Positions 22,382 to 32,266 of a stretch of 64,000 nucleotides of DNA are shown in pieces. A program made the translations under genes and the position numbers. Below the pieces are notes generated by a model that worked only from the letters and a program-made list of their open reading frames with translations, was not told where the DNA came from and did not search any database. Position 1 is the first letter of the stretch. The number at the start of each line of letters is the position of its first letter. The DNA comes from Ustilaginoidea virens (taxonomy: Eukaryota > Ascomycota > Sordariomycetes > Hypocreales > Clavicipitaceae), in assembly GCF_000687475.1 (NCBI RefSeq), contig NC_057319.1:930001-994000 (forward strand), written 5' to 3'.

Positions 22382-23552
22382 CTACGACTCGAAGCCCTGG
22401 TAGTTACTGGCGAGTTGGAACATTGTCAGCCCAAATCATGCCAGCTCCCGCACAGACACCTTGGACTCGACCACTCACGCTCTATAGGCTTTGCGCACTT
22501 GGCGCCTCCATTGCCGCAGCAGCCTTTCGTTGTCCCTCGCCGCGTCCATGGCCTGCTGATATTCGTGCATGTTCTCCCGAGCGGCAGCCCATTCCTCATA
22601 TGTTCCCGGCCATCTGTAATACTGGGCAACGCGTTCGCTGCTACCTTCACCGTCGGCATTGAAGCGCAGCCACCAGGCTCGAACAATCGTCACGAGGGTG
22701 GCCGAGAAAGCAAAAAGCTGGGCCGCTGCACCAAAGTCCTGCGCTGCCCCCAAGTCGTTGTATACGATTGTCATTTCGATGGTCGCAATAAGCATGGCCC
22801 ACACGACGGTATCCGACAAGACGCGAACAGAGGCCAAATAACGCGCGTGGCTGGTTCTATGTCGATGTGGTTCGAGAACGAGTCAGCTTGTCGAGCCAAA
22901 TCGCGCAGGTCACCAGTCTTTGCAAGACTCACCGTCGACATCTCTCTTTCAGGCGCGAGTAACGCCGGCTGTTTACTTTATGAAGCAGGCATACCCATCT
23001 GAGCAGCACCAGAGCCACGCATACCACCAAGATACAAATGTACAGGGCAGTATTCGACACAGCAAAGGACCAATCCCTCATGGACGCTTTCCCGAACAGA
23101 AACCCATACTCGTTGCAGAACATGCCTGGCTCCGGCAAACGCACAGCAAATAGCCAAACTGCCACGCTGGAAGCAACGACGACGGTTACAAAATCCACCA
23201 CGCGCAGCACACGTGGGATGCGTTGACTCTGCGAGTGATGCAGAGCACCCCAACTGCTGTTGCAACATGTAATCACCCTCCAGGCATAGATGGGTACGAG
23301 GAGTATATGGCCACCTATCGTGAGCATGGCCATGATGTAGAGCTCAGAAGAACGGGCGGTACTTTCCATGACCTGCGCCAACAGGGAGAGACACATGCTT
23401 CCCGAGAGGCACACTCCTAGTAGGCAGACATTGGTAACATCTACGCGGCCGATACATCTAAACCAGGATGTTGCAAGCCACTGGATGTAGAAAGCAAGTC
23501 GCAGCCCCAATCCATAGAGTTGGGGCTTTGGCTGGGAGCTGCAACGTTCCAT
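22382..23552 (-). CDS. Six-span membrane protein, function unknown
   Basis: Three exons, 23552-22933, 22856-22479 and 22406-22382, encode 340 residues. Introns begin GTGAGT; the last exon is a 25-nt tail giving NYQGFES, accepted because the donor, acceptor and phase all fit, but without it the protein would simply stop eight codons later at 22475. The ATG at 23552 (MERCSSQPKPQLYG) is the first in frame. Six hydrophobic spans are visible, among them VTNVCLLGVCLSGSMCLSLL, IMAMLTIGGHILLVPIYAW and ALYICILVVCVALVLLRWV. No signal peptide and no known motif. The final ~60 residues are charged and probably cytoplasmic. I do not recognise the family; a fungal integral membrane protein is all that can be said. 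Confidence 0.7.
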
Positions 23553-25178
23553 TGTCGCCAAGGCAATTATATTTTGGGAGATCCTTTGCCGCCTTTCCAA
23601 GTTTCAAGATGCGATTTGGCAGGAAATGAAGTCGAGCGACACCCTGAACAAGCCCCCCATTTGTACCGGTTGCATGCTTTGAGGCCGAACAACAACAGAC
23701 TCTTGATTTTGCTCGCGGATATCCAAGCTGTTCGCATGAACCGCCGATAAAAGCAACGAATCGCTATGAGTGTCCTACAAGCACACTGAATCCCTGGCAC
23801 GCAGATTGCTACCTGACGGTTTGACCAAATGGCGGACACGTGGTTGGGCCTATTCATGGTTGCACAGCGACGAACCAAGTGGCTCCAGCAAGTCGCATAT
23901 CCGCAAGGTCGCGCTTTAGAACTGCCGGCATGTTATACATAATGCAAACGTCTCGATCTCATCTCTTTCCCAAGACTTGCAGAAGCTGGACGCAAGCGGT
24001 CAAGGCACACACCGTTTCGCTCACCCGCCACCATCATCACTGCTCTTTAGCGTGCTCACCGGAAGCTCAAGTTTGGCGACTTGCTGAAATCGTTATTGCT
24101 TGGCCGGCCGCTGGTAGAGTTGCTGCTCTTGCTTCCACCCAAGAGTCCCAAGGCTGCTTTTAAAGTCTCCAGGGTCCTTGGCGCTTCCTTCACTGGAGAG
24201 GCTTTCGAAAGAATCGTGCTTGGAGTTTGCAAGGGCGCTTCCAGTAGAACTTGCGCCAAATACATGTCCGAAACTCGTGCTGTCAAGGTCACGGCCTGGT
24301 GGTGCCACCGGGCCCGGGATACGGCATTAGCCTAGATAGAAGCGCCCGACTCGGCTTCCGCACAGCACGTCAGCGAAGCCGCCAGATCCTCCAACAGAGC
24401 CCTTAGACCATCCTTCGCCATCTCTTGCACTGGAGTCTCAACAAAGCTACCGCTTGCCGTCGAAAGAACCACCAGAAGATCTCGACGAGCCCCCATTCCT
24501 CATCGTTTGAAGTTCTCTGGGCCTCCATAGGTCACAACGACGAGCAGGTCTACTCCAGAAATATGTGATTAACGCCGTTTCATCTCGTAAGTAATCCAAG
24601 GGCCAGGATATCCAAGTTCCTTCACGGTCCATACCGCATGCCTCGAGACCAAACAGCATTCAAGTCCTATAAGAGATGGCGAACATTGTCCTTGGGCACT
24701 GGCTTTATTGATCAAGGGCGCCCCCATTTGCCTTTCCGACATGGTGGTCCGGGAATGGTGCACAAGCAGGGAAGCTGGACCCTCGTCGCAGTCTTGTGCT
24801 GCCAAAGTCACAAGTGCTTTATATTTAGTGTTGCGTGACTTGGGGCGAGATGAACAAGTTGCAAATGGGGTTTCAACACCAGCACGGCAGCCTGGCCAAT
24901 ACTCTTTTGCAGCGATTGGGGTGAAGGTGCTCCCTAGCCTTTACTTCTGGCTGTTCGTCACGTCTGGCACTGGCTCGGGTGTTTTTGTTTCACCTTGTTC
25001 GCCACACTAAAGAGAGGACGACGCATCAATTCACGGCAGCAAGGGACAATGCGGCATCTCGTACGAGCCCACGTGGACACGTAGCAGGCAGAAGCCGAGA
25101 TAACTCGCCTATATAGCTATCCAACGTGTTCCAGGCAGCTTGACAGTCCCATGACCCGCAGTCTCGTCACACTTCGCC
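23553..25178. other. 1.6-kb intergenic region with possible gene relics
   Basis: No intact gene is supported. On the minus strand at about 24,520-24,090, several short frames look protein-like but are separated by stops and frame changes (MEAQRTSNDEEWGLVEIF, then MAKDGLRALLEDLAASL, then STSFGHVFGASSTG). They could be a decayed gene or chance; see findings. Confidence 0.5.
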
Positions 25179-26337
25179 TTATCGCTTCAGTAATCGATTG
25201 AAAAACTTGCGAGTTTTGCTTGGCTTGCCATCATCACCCTCACCCATCCCCCTATCCCCATTTGCAGCTCCATCAGCGTCGTCGGCCTGTGTCTCACTTT
25301 CGTTATCCCCGTTGGCCACCCCCGTGTCCAACTGCGTCGTGTTGTCGTGCATGACTTGCGACGCAAGAGAAACGGTGCCTTCTTGGAAAGAACCCTGGGA
25401 TCCGGGCTGGCCCTCTGGCGGCTGGCTTTCAACAAAGAGATCCTTGATCCTTCCCGGGCCAACTAGTCTTTCGTATACGGCCAGTGTCGTGGCGAACTCC
25501 TTTCTCGCACCGACTTTGATGGCGTCGAGAAGCTGCAGGGCGTAGGTTTGGCAGTTGTTGGTGATGAGGTTGTATCCCGGCTGCTTCTCTCGAATGGCTT
25601 GGATGACGGACTCGCCTGTGACGGTTAGCGCTCACACGCGGCGGCAGCCTGTTACACAAATTTCTGAGGAGGTAGGGAAATCGGGGTAAACTTGCCCGCT
25701 CTTCTGGTAGCATCATCGTTGAAGCGCGTCACGCCGACGTGGAATGTGCGCCACTCTTCATGCTGAACCCTTTGGTTGGTGTAGATGATGTCAAAGTTTT
25801 CATCCTGGAACAGATGCTCAGTTAAGCAAGGCGGCAGATGGGCGCAAAAAAAAAAAAAAAACTTGACATACTGTTGTGGGAGATTGCGGGTTTCAGCTCA
25901 CCATCCATAACTGATGGGCGTAGTCGCCAACCAGGACAGCCCAGTGTTGCGTCGGGTCGGGATACTTGTTGATCTTGTCGGTAATCAACTTGCCGAGGCC
26001 GGTTCGCTCAGAGAACCATTTGCCGGCGAGACCACCGACGGGATGCCATCCCACTAGGACCGGGCGAGGAGGTCCATCAAGAACCGACCCCGTCTCAGGC
26101 ACGACGTTGGGCTGGGCGCCGAGGCCGATGGCATGCTTCAGGGCGACTTCTCCCTTGTTGAGGTTTTTCCGTCTGCAGGCGACATTGCGGTCAGCGCGGC
26201 TGATGCTGGGCAATGAGACGAGCAAAACAAGAGGCAGCCTACAGAAACACGCCCATTTTGGCGCTCATGGTCTCCTCCCTGTCCTCCGGGCCGGACTGCA
26301 CCTGCACCACCTCGGTGTCGTGTCGAACAGCAGCCAT
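25179..26337 (-). CDS. Papain-fold PPPDE/LRAT-like protein with putative His-Cys pair
   Basis: Four exons, 26337-26243, 26172-25902, 25804-25696 and 25615-25179, encode 303 residues. Intron 3 (25695-25616) has a GC donor (GCAAGT) and a GCTAAC branch site; using it turns RRA|GESVIQAIREK into one frame. The central part reads HWAVLVGDYAHQLWM and, later, YNLITNNCQTYALQLLDAI. A His-Trp start and an NNCQ cysteine are the arrangement of permuted papain-like folds such as PPPDE deubiquitinating/deSUMOylating peptidases and LRAT/NlpC-P60 relatives. The ends are acidic and low-complexity, finishing KTRKFFNRLLKR. The fold assignment is inference from two motifs; catalytic activity is unproven. It is divergent from DBP3 across a 663-bp spacer. 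Confidence 0.75.
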
Positions 26338-27000
26338 GGTGGGATTGAGCGCGCGGAGCGACTAGCGAGGACACGGCCGGTTGCGACGCTTCCAAGCGAG
26401 CGGTTTCGAGCCCGGAGAGCCCAATCTCACCTGGCTTGAGGGCAAAGACCACAACGGGCTGTCGTGAGCTGGATCCAGCTCGTCAAGTCGCAAAGGGAGG
26501 AGGGGAGGTAAGCCAATCAAGTCCCTGCAGGCAGGCTGGGCCTGCGGCTCTGGTGGATGAGCCCCACCTTGGGACTTGGCCATGGGGCCGGGGCCAGGTC
26601 CCAGCCGGGTACCCAGTACGGAGTACTCCGGGCGCACGGTGCAAGCCGCAGCGGTTGAGACGGTTACGAGCTTGGTTATTAGCCTTTGGTCCAAAGAGAC
26701 CTATTTGGCGGGAATGCCAAGAATCCGGAAACGGCGAGTATTTCTGCTTGCTCGTGCGTTTGAACCTTGGGAAAGAAACGCAGTGCATTCCAAATTGAAG
26801 TTGACCGTGTGGACGCCTCGGGCCCGCCGTCGCCCCTGTCTGAAAGAGCGCAGCCAATGACGAGCTGCTGGCGGAGACCCTGTCGATAAGATAATTTTTT
26901 TTCTCCCACCGCCCTGGGGATGGGGGAGTCTTGGTCTCTGTCTGCAGCCTGGCCTTGAGGTTTTGCATCGTCTCGCCCTAGGGACCGCCTCAATCGGAAA
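26338..27000. promoter_or_regulatory. Shared divergent promoter region with CGGAGTACTCCG palindrome
   Basis: This is the only sequence between the starts of the PPPDE-like gene (-) and DBP3 (+), so it must hold both promoters. It contains a TACGGAGTA element at 26617-26625 that forms part of a perfect 12-bp palindrome, CGGAGTACTCCG, at 26619-26630. Confidence 0.6.
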
Positions 27001-29020
27001 ATGGCCGCTACGAAGCACGCAATTGTCGAGGAGGAGCCAACACGCCCCAGGAAAAAGTCCAAGCTTCGCGATGGCGACGACGTTTCCGACAAGGCCCAGT
27101 CGAAGAAGGACAGGAAGGACAGGAAGGATAAGGAGGACAAGAAGGACAAGAAGGACAAGACAGCAAAGAAGCGCAAGCTAGAGGAGGATTCCAAGGCTGA
27201 TGTCGAGAATGTCGACCCTATCGAACCCGAAGCCCCGAGCAAGGCTGAGAAAAAGGCCAAGAAGAAGGAGAAAAAGGCAAAAAAGCTGAGAGAGGCTGAG
27301 GAGTCGCTTGAAACCAGCAACACATGCGACGACGCCCCCCAGCAGGACAAGGCACCCGAGAAGAAGCGCCGGAACAAGGATGAGCAGGCTTTGTTGTTGT
27401 CTGGAAACGGCAACGGCTCCGGCTCCGGCTCCGGCTCCGTCCTGGCAGGCGTCTACACCCAGACCATGAGTCTGTCCGAAGTGCCCCAAGCCGACATTGA
27501 CGACTTTCTGGCCGCGAACCAGGTCACGATTACCGACCCGCAAAAAAAGACGTCGGCCTTGCGGCCCGTGACCGAGTTCCGGCACCTCCCCGCGACAAAC
27601 TTGCTCGAGAAGACACCCTCCCCGTTCGCCGGCTTCAAAGCACCGACGCCGATCCAGGCTGCGTCTTGGCCGTCCACCCTCTCCGGCAGAGACGTCGTCG
27701 GCGTCGCGGAGACGGGTTCCGGCAAGACCATGGCGTTTGCCCTGCCCTGCGTCGAGGCCGTGTCGGCCGTGGGGGAAAAGGGGACCACCAAGGCCGTCGT
27801 TGTGTCCCCTACTCGCGAGCTTGCCATGCAGACGCACACGCAGCTGGCCTCGCTGGCCGCGCTTGCCCGGCTGAAGTGCGTCTGCCTGTTCGGCGGCTCG
27901 TCAAAGGACGAGCAGAGGGCGCTGGTGGGCCGGGGCGCCGACATCATTGTCGCCACCCCCGGCCGCTTGAAGGACTTCATGTCCGACGGCACGGTGGACC
28001 TCGGCGGATGCCGGTTCGCCGTCCTCGACGAGGCCGACCGCATGCTCGACAAGGGCTTCGAAGACGACATCAAGCAGATCCTCGGCGCGTGCGCCCCGCG
28101 GGAGCGGCGCCAGACCCTCATGTTCACCGCCACCTGGCCGCAGTCGGTGCAGGCGCTGGCCTCGACCTTTATGGTCGACCCGGTCAAGATCACCATCGGT
28201 TCCGGGGGCAAGGAGACGGAAAACGGCTCCGTCGAGCTGCAGGCCAACGCGAGGATCACGCAACGGGTCGAGGTGGTCGACCCCAAGGACAAGGAGTTTC
28301 GCCTGCTGCAGATCCTCAAGCAGCACCAGCAGGGCAAGAGAAAGGACGACCGCATCCTCGTCTTCTGCCTGTACAAGAAGGAGGCCACTCGCATCGAAAA
28401 CTTTCTCAGCCGCAAGGGCATCCGGGTGGGCGGCATCCACGGCGACCTGAAGCAGGAGCAGCGTACGCGGAGCCTGGAAGCCTTCAAGTCGGGCCAGACT
28501 CCCGTCTTGGTTGCTACCGACGTTGCTGCTCGAGGACTGGACATTCCGCAGGTGAAGCTCGTCGTCAATGTCACGGTACGTTTCGGGGCTGCCTCTCTGT
28601 CTCTGTCTCTGTCTCTCTCTTTTTTTTTCTCTCCTTTCCCCCCGGACTAAAATGGCCACTGACGACTCGAATCTGCAATAGTTCCCGTTGACAATCGAGG
28701 ACTACGTCCACCGCATAGGTCGCACTGGACGCGCCGGCAACACTGGCGAGGCGCACACGCTGTTCACCATCCAAGACAAGGCGCACTCTGGCTCGTAAGT
28801 TTTGCCGGCCCCGGATCCGACTGCCGCTTTGTTGCTTTGCCGTGACTGACCCTGTCGTCTTTGCAGCTTGGTGAATATTCTCCGGGGCGCCAACCAAGCC
28901 GTCCCCGAGGACCTGCTCAAGTTTGGCACGACGGTGAAGAAGAAGACGCACGACATGTACGGCTCGTTCTTCAAGGACGTGGACATGACGCAAAAGTCGA
29001 CCAAGATTACGTTTGACTAG
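27001..29020 (+). CDS. dbp3: ATP-dependent RNA helicase Dbp3 (DEAD box)
   Basis: Three exons, 27001-28575, 28682-28794 and 28867-29020, encode 613 residues. A Lys/Glu-rich N-terminus ([19 protein letters not shown]) resembles a nucleolar targeting tail, followed by a Gly-Ser run. Helicase motifs in order: [13 protein letters not shown] (about 236-243), [17 protein letters not shown] (about 343-346), [30 protein letters not shown] and, after the first splice, [10 protein letters not shown]. Both splices lie in the second RecA domain. Family knowledge: Dbp3 acts in the nucleolus in 60S subunit biogenesis, at pre-rRNA cleavage in ITS1. Intron 1 has a strong CT-rich tract (28595-28640). Confidence 0.95.
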
Positions 29021-29434
29021 GGGTTTTCCGGAGCGTTGGCTGGAGAGGAAGCAGCCGGTAGGCTAAAAAGGTTGTCTTGCAGCACATATTGCGTGCGCCG
29101 GCGGTAACATCACGTGGGTTTTACTTACTGGGATACGGATACAGTACAGCGCGTCTTGGGTAGAACATGAAGCTGTAGCATTCTTGAGGACGGGAAAAAA
29201 AATAGAACAGAGAGTCCGCCAAAGTTCAAATGCCAGATGCCAGAATGTGATATGTCATATATCCCAGCTAAAGACTGTTGGATCAGGACCCACTCGCCAG
29301 GCTGCAAGCCACAAGCCACAAGCCACAAGCCACAAGCCACAAGCCAGGCTTTGGCTTCCCAAACTAACATCACAACATCACCGACTCGGCAGACCAGACC
29401 CCATCAACAGCTGCCTCCGACATCCAGCACCACC
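29021..29434. other. Intergenic region and RFT1 leader with heptamer array
   Basis: A 414-bp spacer between co-directional genes. Its main feature is the AAGCCAC heptamer array at 29306-29347, about 90 bp before the RFT1 start and so possibly transcribed in the leader. Confidence 0.6.
29306..29347. repeat. AAGCCAC heptamer tandem array, 5 exact copies plus one variant
   Basis: Exact units start at 29306, 29313, 29320, 29327 and 29334, then AAGCCAG. It lies in the probable 5' leader of RFT1. Confidence 0.9.
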
Positions 29435-31210
29435 ATGGCGCGGCCCAGGGCCGAAAACACCCCAGGCCACGCCCAAGCAGCCGCCGACGCCGCCGACGCT
29501 GCCGCCGCAGCCCCCCTGCCCGCGCCGTCCCCTCCCTCCATGGTCAAAGCCGCCTCGCTCCTCATCCTCCTCCAGCTCGCGTCCCGCCTCCTGACCTTTG
29601 TCGTCAACCAGCTGCTCCTGCGCTTCCTGACGGCGCCCCTGCTCGGCGTGTCGACCCAGCTCGAGGTCTACTACCTCTCGGTGCTCTTCTTCGCCCGCGA
29701 AGCCCTCCGCGTGGCCATCCAGCGCCAGAGCCCGCCGCCGCAGCGCCACGATGCCGCGGCCCGGTGCCAGGCCGTCGTCAACCTCGGCTACCTGGCCGTC
29801 CTGCTCGGCTCCGTCCTGAGCGCCGCCCTGGGAAAGCTGTACATGTCGTACGCGCGCGAGTCGCGCCTGGCCGCCGAGACGCCCTATCTGACCGAGAGCG
29901 TCTACCTGTACGGGGCGGCGGCGCTGACGGAGCTGCTCTCCGAGCCGTGCTTCGTCCTCATGCAGGCCAGGCTGCAGTTTGGCACGCGGGCGGCCGCGGA
30001 GTCGGTCGCCACGCTGGCCCGGTGCGCGGTGGTCCTGGCCTCTGCCGTGTGGGCGTCGAGCAGGCGCGCCAGCCTGGGCGTGCTGCCGTTTGCGCTGGGC
30101 CAGCTGACGTACGGAGCGGCGCTGCTGCTCGTCTACCTGGTCTCGGGGCGCGGCCTCGCGTCCGCGCTGGGCTTCTCCCTCGCGCCGCGGCCCGTCGGCG
30201 GCGGCGACGGCTTGTCGGCCTCGTACTTTTGCAAGCCGACCGTGCGGCTGGCCGCCAGCATGACGGCCCAGAGCGTGGTCAAGCACGTCCTCACGCAGGG
30301 CGACACGTTCCTCGTCTCGCTCCTCTCCACGCCCGCCGTTCAGGGGACGTACGCGCTCGCCAACAACTACGGCGGCCTGGTGGCGCGCCTGGTGCTCCAG
30401 CCGGTGGAGGAGAGCAGCCGCCGCTACTTTTCCAGCCTGCTGGCCGCCGGCTCCGCCGCGGACGCCGAGCCCGCGGCCGCCGCCGTCGAGGAGGCCAGCC
30501 GGAGCCTGCGCACCCTGGCGAGGCTGTACCTGCTGCTCTCGGCGATCGTGGTCGGCGTCGGTCCGCCCGCGTGCCCGGCGCTGCTCGCCATCGTCGCCGG
30601 CAGGCAGTGGTCCCAGCACGGGGCGGGGGACGTGCTCGGCGTCTACTGCTACTACGTGCCCTTCCTGGCGCTCAACGGGCTGGCCGAGGCCTTTGTCGCG
30701 TCCGTCGCCACCGAGGCGCAAATCCACCGGCAGTCGGTGTGGATGGGCGCCTTCTCGCTCGCCTTTGCGGCATCGGCCGTGCTCTTCATGCGCGTGCTGG
30801 GCCTCGGCGCGCAGGGCCTGATCCTGGCCAACATGGTCAACATGCTGTGCCGGATCGTCTGGAGCGCCGTGTTCATCCGGCGCTTCTTCGCCGGGAACAG
30901 GTCGTCGTTTGGGCTGCGAGGCCTCGTGCCCGCGGGCGCGGCGTCGCTGTCGCTCTGCACGCTGGTGGTGGTGCGCCGGACGGGCGTCGCCGCGACGGCT
31001 GCCGTCGAGCCGTTCCCGGCGCTGGCAAAGATGGCGGCCTCGGCCGTGCCGCTGGTGGCCGCAATGTGCGTAACCCTCGCTGCCGGCTCAACTCCCCCCG
31101 GGGGAAACATTTCACTAACCACCATGCGCACTAGGGCGTTTCTAGAGAGGCGCTTTCTCGTCGAGTGCGCGCGCCACGTTGGGGGCCGAACGGGCGGCCG
31201 GGTCCCCTAG
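29435..31210 (+). CDS. rft1: Rft1, ER membrane protein of lipid-linked oligosaccharide transfer
   Basis: Two exons, 29435-31065 and 31135-31210, encode 568 residues. ATG context CACCATGG is good. After an Ala/Pro-rich N-terminus the protein is hydrophobic throughout, with Rft1 sequences such as LASRLLTFVVNQLLLRFLTAPLLG, QLEVYYLSVLFFAREALR and QGTYALANNYGGL. The fold is MOP/MATE flippase-like with many membrane spans. Family knowledge: Rft1 is an ER protein needed for N-glycosylation at the Man5GlcNAc2-PP-dolichol step; whether it is itself the flippase is disputed. The intron (31066-31134, GTGCGT...CACTAACC...CTAG) is 69 nt, divisible by three and free of stops, so an unspliced message would carry 23 extra residues. 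Confidence 0.93.
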   Translation: MARPRAENTPGHAQAAADAADAAAAAPLPAPSPPSMVKAASLLILLQLASRLLTFVVNQLLLRFLTAPLLGVSTQLEVYYLSVLFFAREALRVAIQRQSPPPQRHDAAARCQAVVNLGYLAVLLGSVLSAALGKLYMSYARESRLAAETPYLTESVYLYGAAALTELLSEPCFVLMQARLQFGTRAAAESVATLARCAVVLASAVWASSRRASLGVLPFALGQLTYGAALLLVYLVSGRGLASALGFSLAPRPVGGGDGLSASYFCKPTVRLAASMTAQSVVKHVLTQGDTFLVSLLSTPAVQGTYALANNYGGLVARLVLQPVEESSRRYFSSLLAAGSAADAEPAAAAVEEASRSLRTLARLYLLLSAIVVGVGPPACPALLAIVAGRQWSQHGAGDVLGVYCYYVPFLALNGLAEAFVASVATEAQIHRQSVWMGAFSLAFAASAVLFMRVLGLGAQGLILANMVNMLCRIVWSAVFIRRFFAGNRSSFGLRGLVPAGAASLSLCTLVVVRRTGVAATAAVEPFPALAKMAASAVPLVAAMCVTLAAGSTPPGGNISLTTMRTRAFLERRFLVECARHVGGRTGGRVP

Positions 31211-31662
31211 GCACGCGCTCACACTACCGCCGCGCGCTGCTCGCAACACCATGCATGTACATATCTCTGACGCTTGGGGGAAGGGAAAGGGGGGCGCGTG
31301 CTCCCTACTCCGTAGAAGAATGTAACCCCACGAAGCAGCGCAAAGGGGCCAAGCTCCCCAGCTGACTGACACGCCGGAACCGAAGCCCGGGTCACGGGCA
31401 GATGGCCGCAGCACCCAACGTGACGTCTCGATGCAACATCAGACAGCCAACCACCACGCACCGCGACCCCCGACCGGGCCCAATCTCGGCGCCATTGCCC
31501 TCTCACGTCCCCCCCTTGGCCCGGTGGCGCATCCCCCCGCCCCTTTGCGCGGCCACATAAAGCCCCCGTCGTCGCCGTCCCCTCGCGAGCCTTGCCTGAA
31601 TCCCCGCAGAGTCTCTTGCGCCCACAACACAAAAGCCCCCTATCCGCGCCCTCGTTGCCGTC
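31211..31662. other. Upstream region of the small secreted peptide gene
   Basis: A TACTCCGTA element lies at 31306-31314 and a CACATAAAG TATA-like site at about 31553. The leader before the ATG is C-rich. No other gene is supported. Confidence 0.5.
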
Positions 31663-31863
31663 ATGAAGCTGCTCCTCCCTGCGGCCCTCTTGGCCGCCGC
31701 CACCTCCGCCCTGGTGCTGCCCAACAACGCCCCTGCCCCTGCCGCGCGCGGCGCGAACCCTCCGCAGAGGGACAACTCCCCCCTCAGGTACATGCACATG
31801 CTGCCCGTCGCGCAGCCCGCCGGCGCTGCGGGCACCGGCCCCCGCCTCCTCGTTAACCGGTGA
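31663..31863 (+). CDS. Small secreted peptide, 66 residues, no cysteine
   Basis: A single frame from ATG 31663 to TGA. The first ~18 residues (MKLLLPAALLAAATSALV) are a textbook signal peptide. The mature part of about 48 residues is rich in Pro, Ala, Arg and Asn (LRYMHMLPVAQPAG) and has no cysteine and no dibasic Kex2 site. A TATA-like site about 110 bp upstream and the P450 gene downstream are the only context. No family is recognised. It might be a real short secreted peptide or a first exon; a potential donor (AGGTACAT) occurs within the frame. Confidence 0.5.
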   Translation: MKLLLPAALLAAATSALVLPNNAPAPAARGANPPQRDNSPLRYMHMLPVAQPAGAAGTGPRLLVNR

Positions 31864-32239
31864 GCCGGCCGAGCGCGTGAGCCAACGCTAAAGAAACGGC
31901 ACGTCGGCTGGGGCCAACCCTTCCCCCCCAACGGGCGGTTGGTCTCTCCTGTCGTTTCTACGTGGGCACGGCCCGCCGTGTATATAAGCGCGCGGGATAG
32001 TTTAGGACGCCGGGGGTTTGGATTTGCCAGGTTATGGCGGCTGTCCCCGTCGGACGGGTGGATCATGTGTCGACGACGCGAAGTCTGGTGCTGGGGCAAT
32101 GTGGAACCGCGTGATGGCGTCTGCGGGTTGGTTTATTTCCCACGCGGGTGGCCGCGGTGAGAAGTTAGTTTTGATAGCCGTGGCTATTATTTACAGCGCA
32201 TGTGCAAACCACGCAGCAGCCGGTTCTGGGGATGCAGTA

Positions 32240-32266
32240 GGGGGGGGGGGGGGGGGGGGGGGGGGG
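32240..32266. repeat. Uninterrupted 27-nt G tract
   Basis: The longest G/C homopolymer in the window. Length may be affected by sequencing error. Confidence 0.8.

Noticed and set aside
29378..30727. 449-codon minus-strand open frame
   Set aside because: Antisense shadow of RFT1, which has a clear family match on the plus strand.
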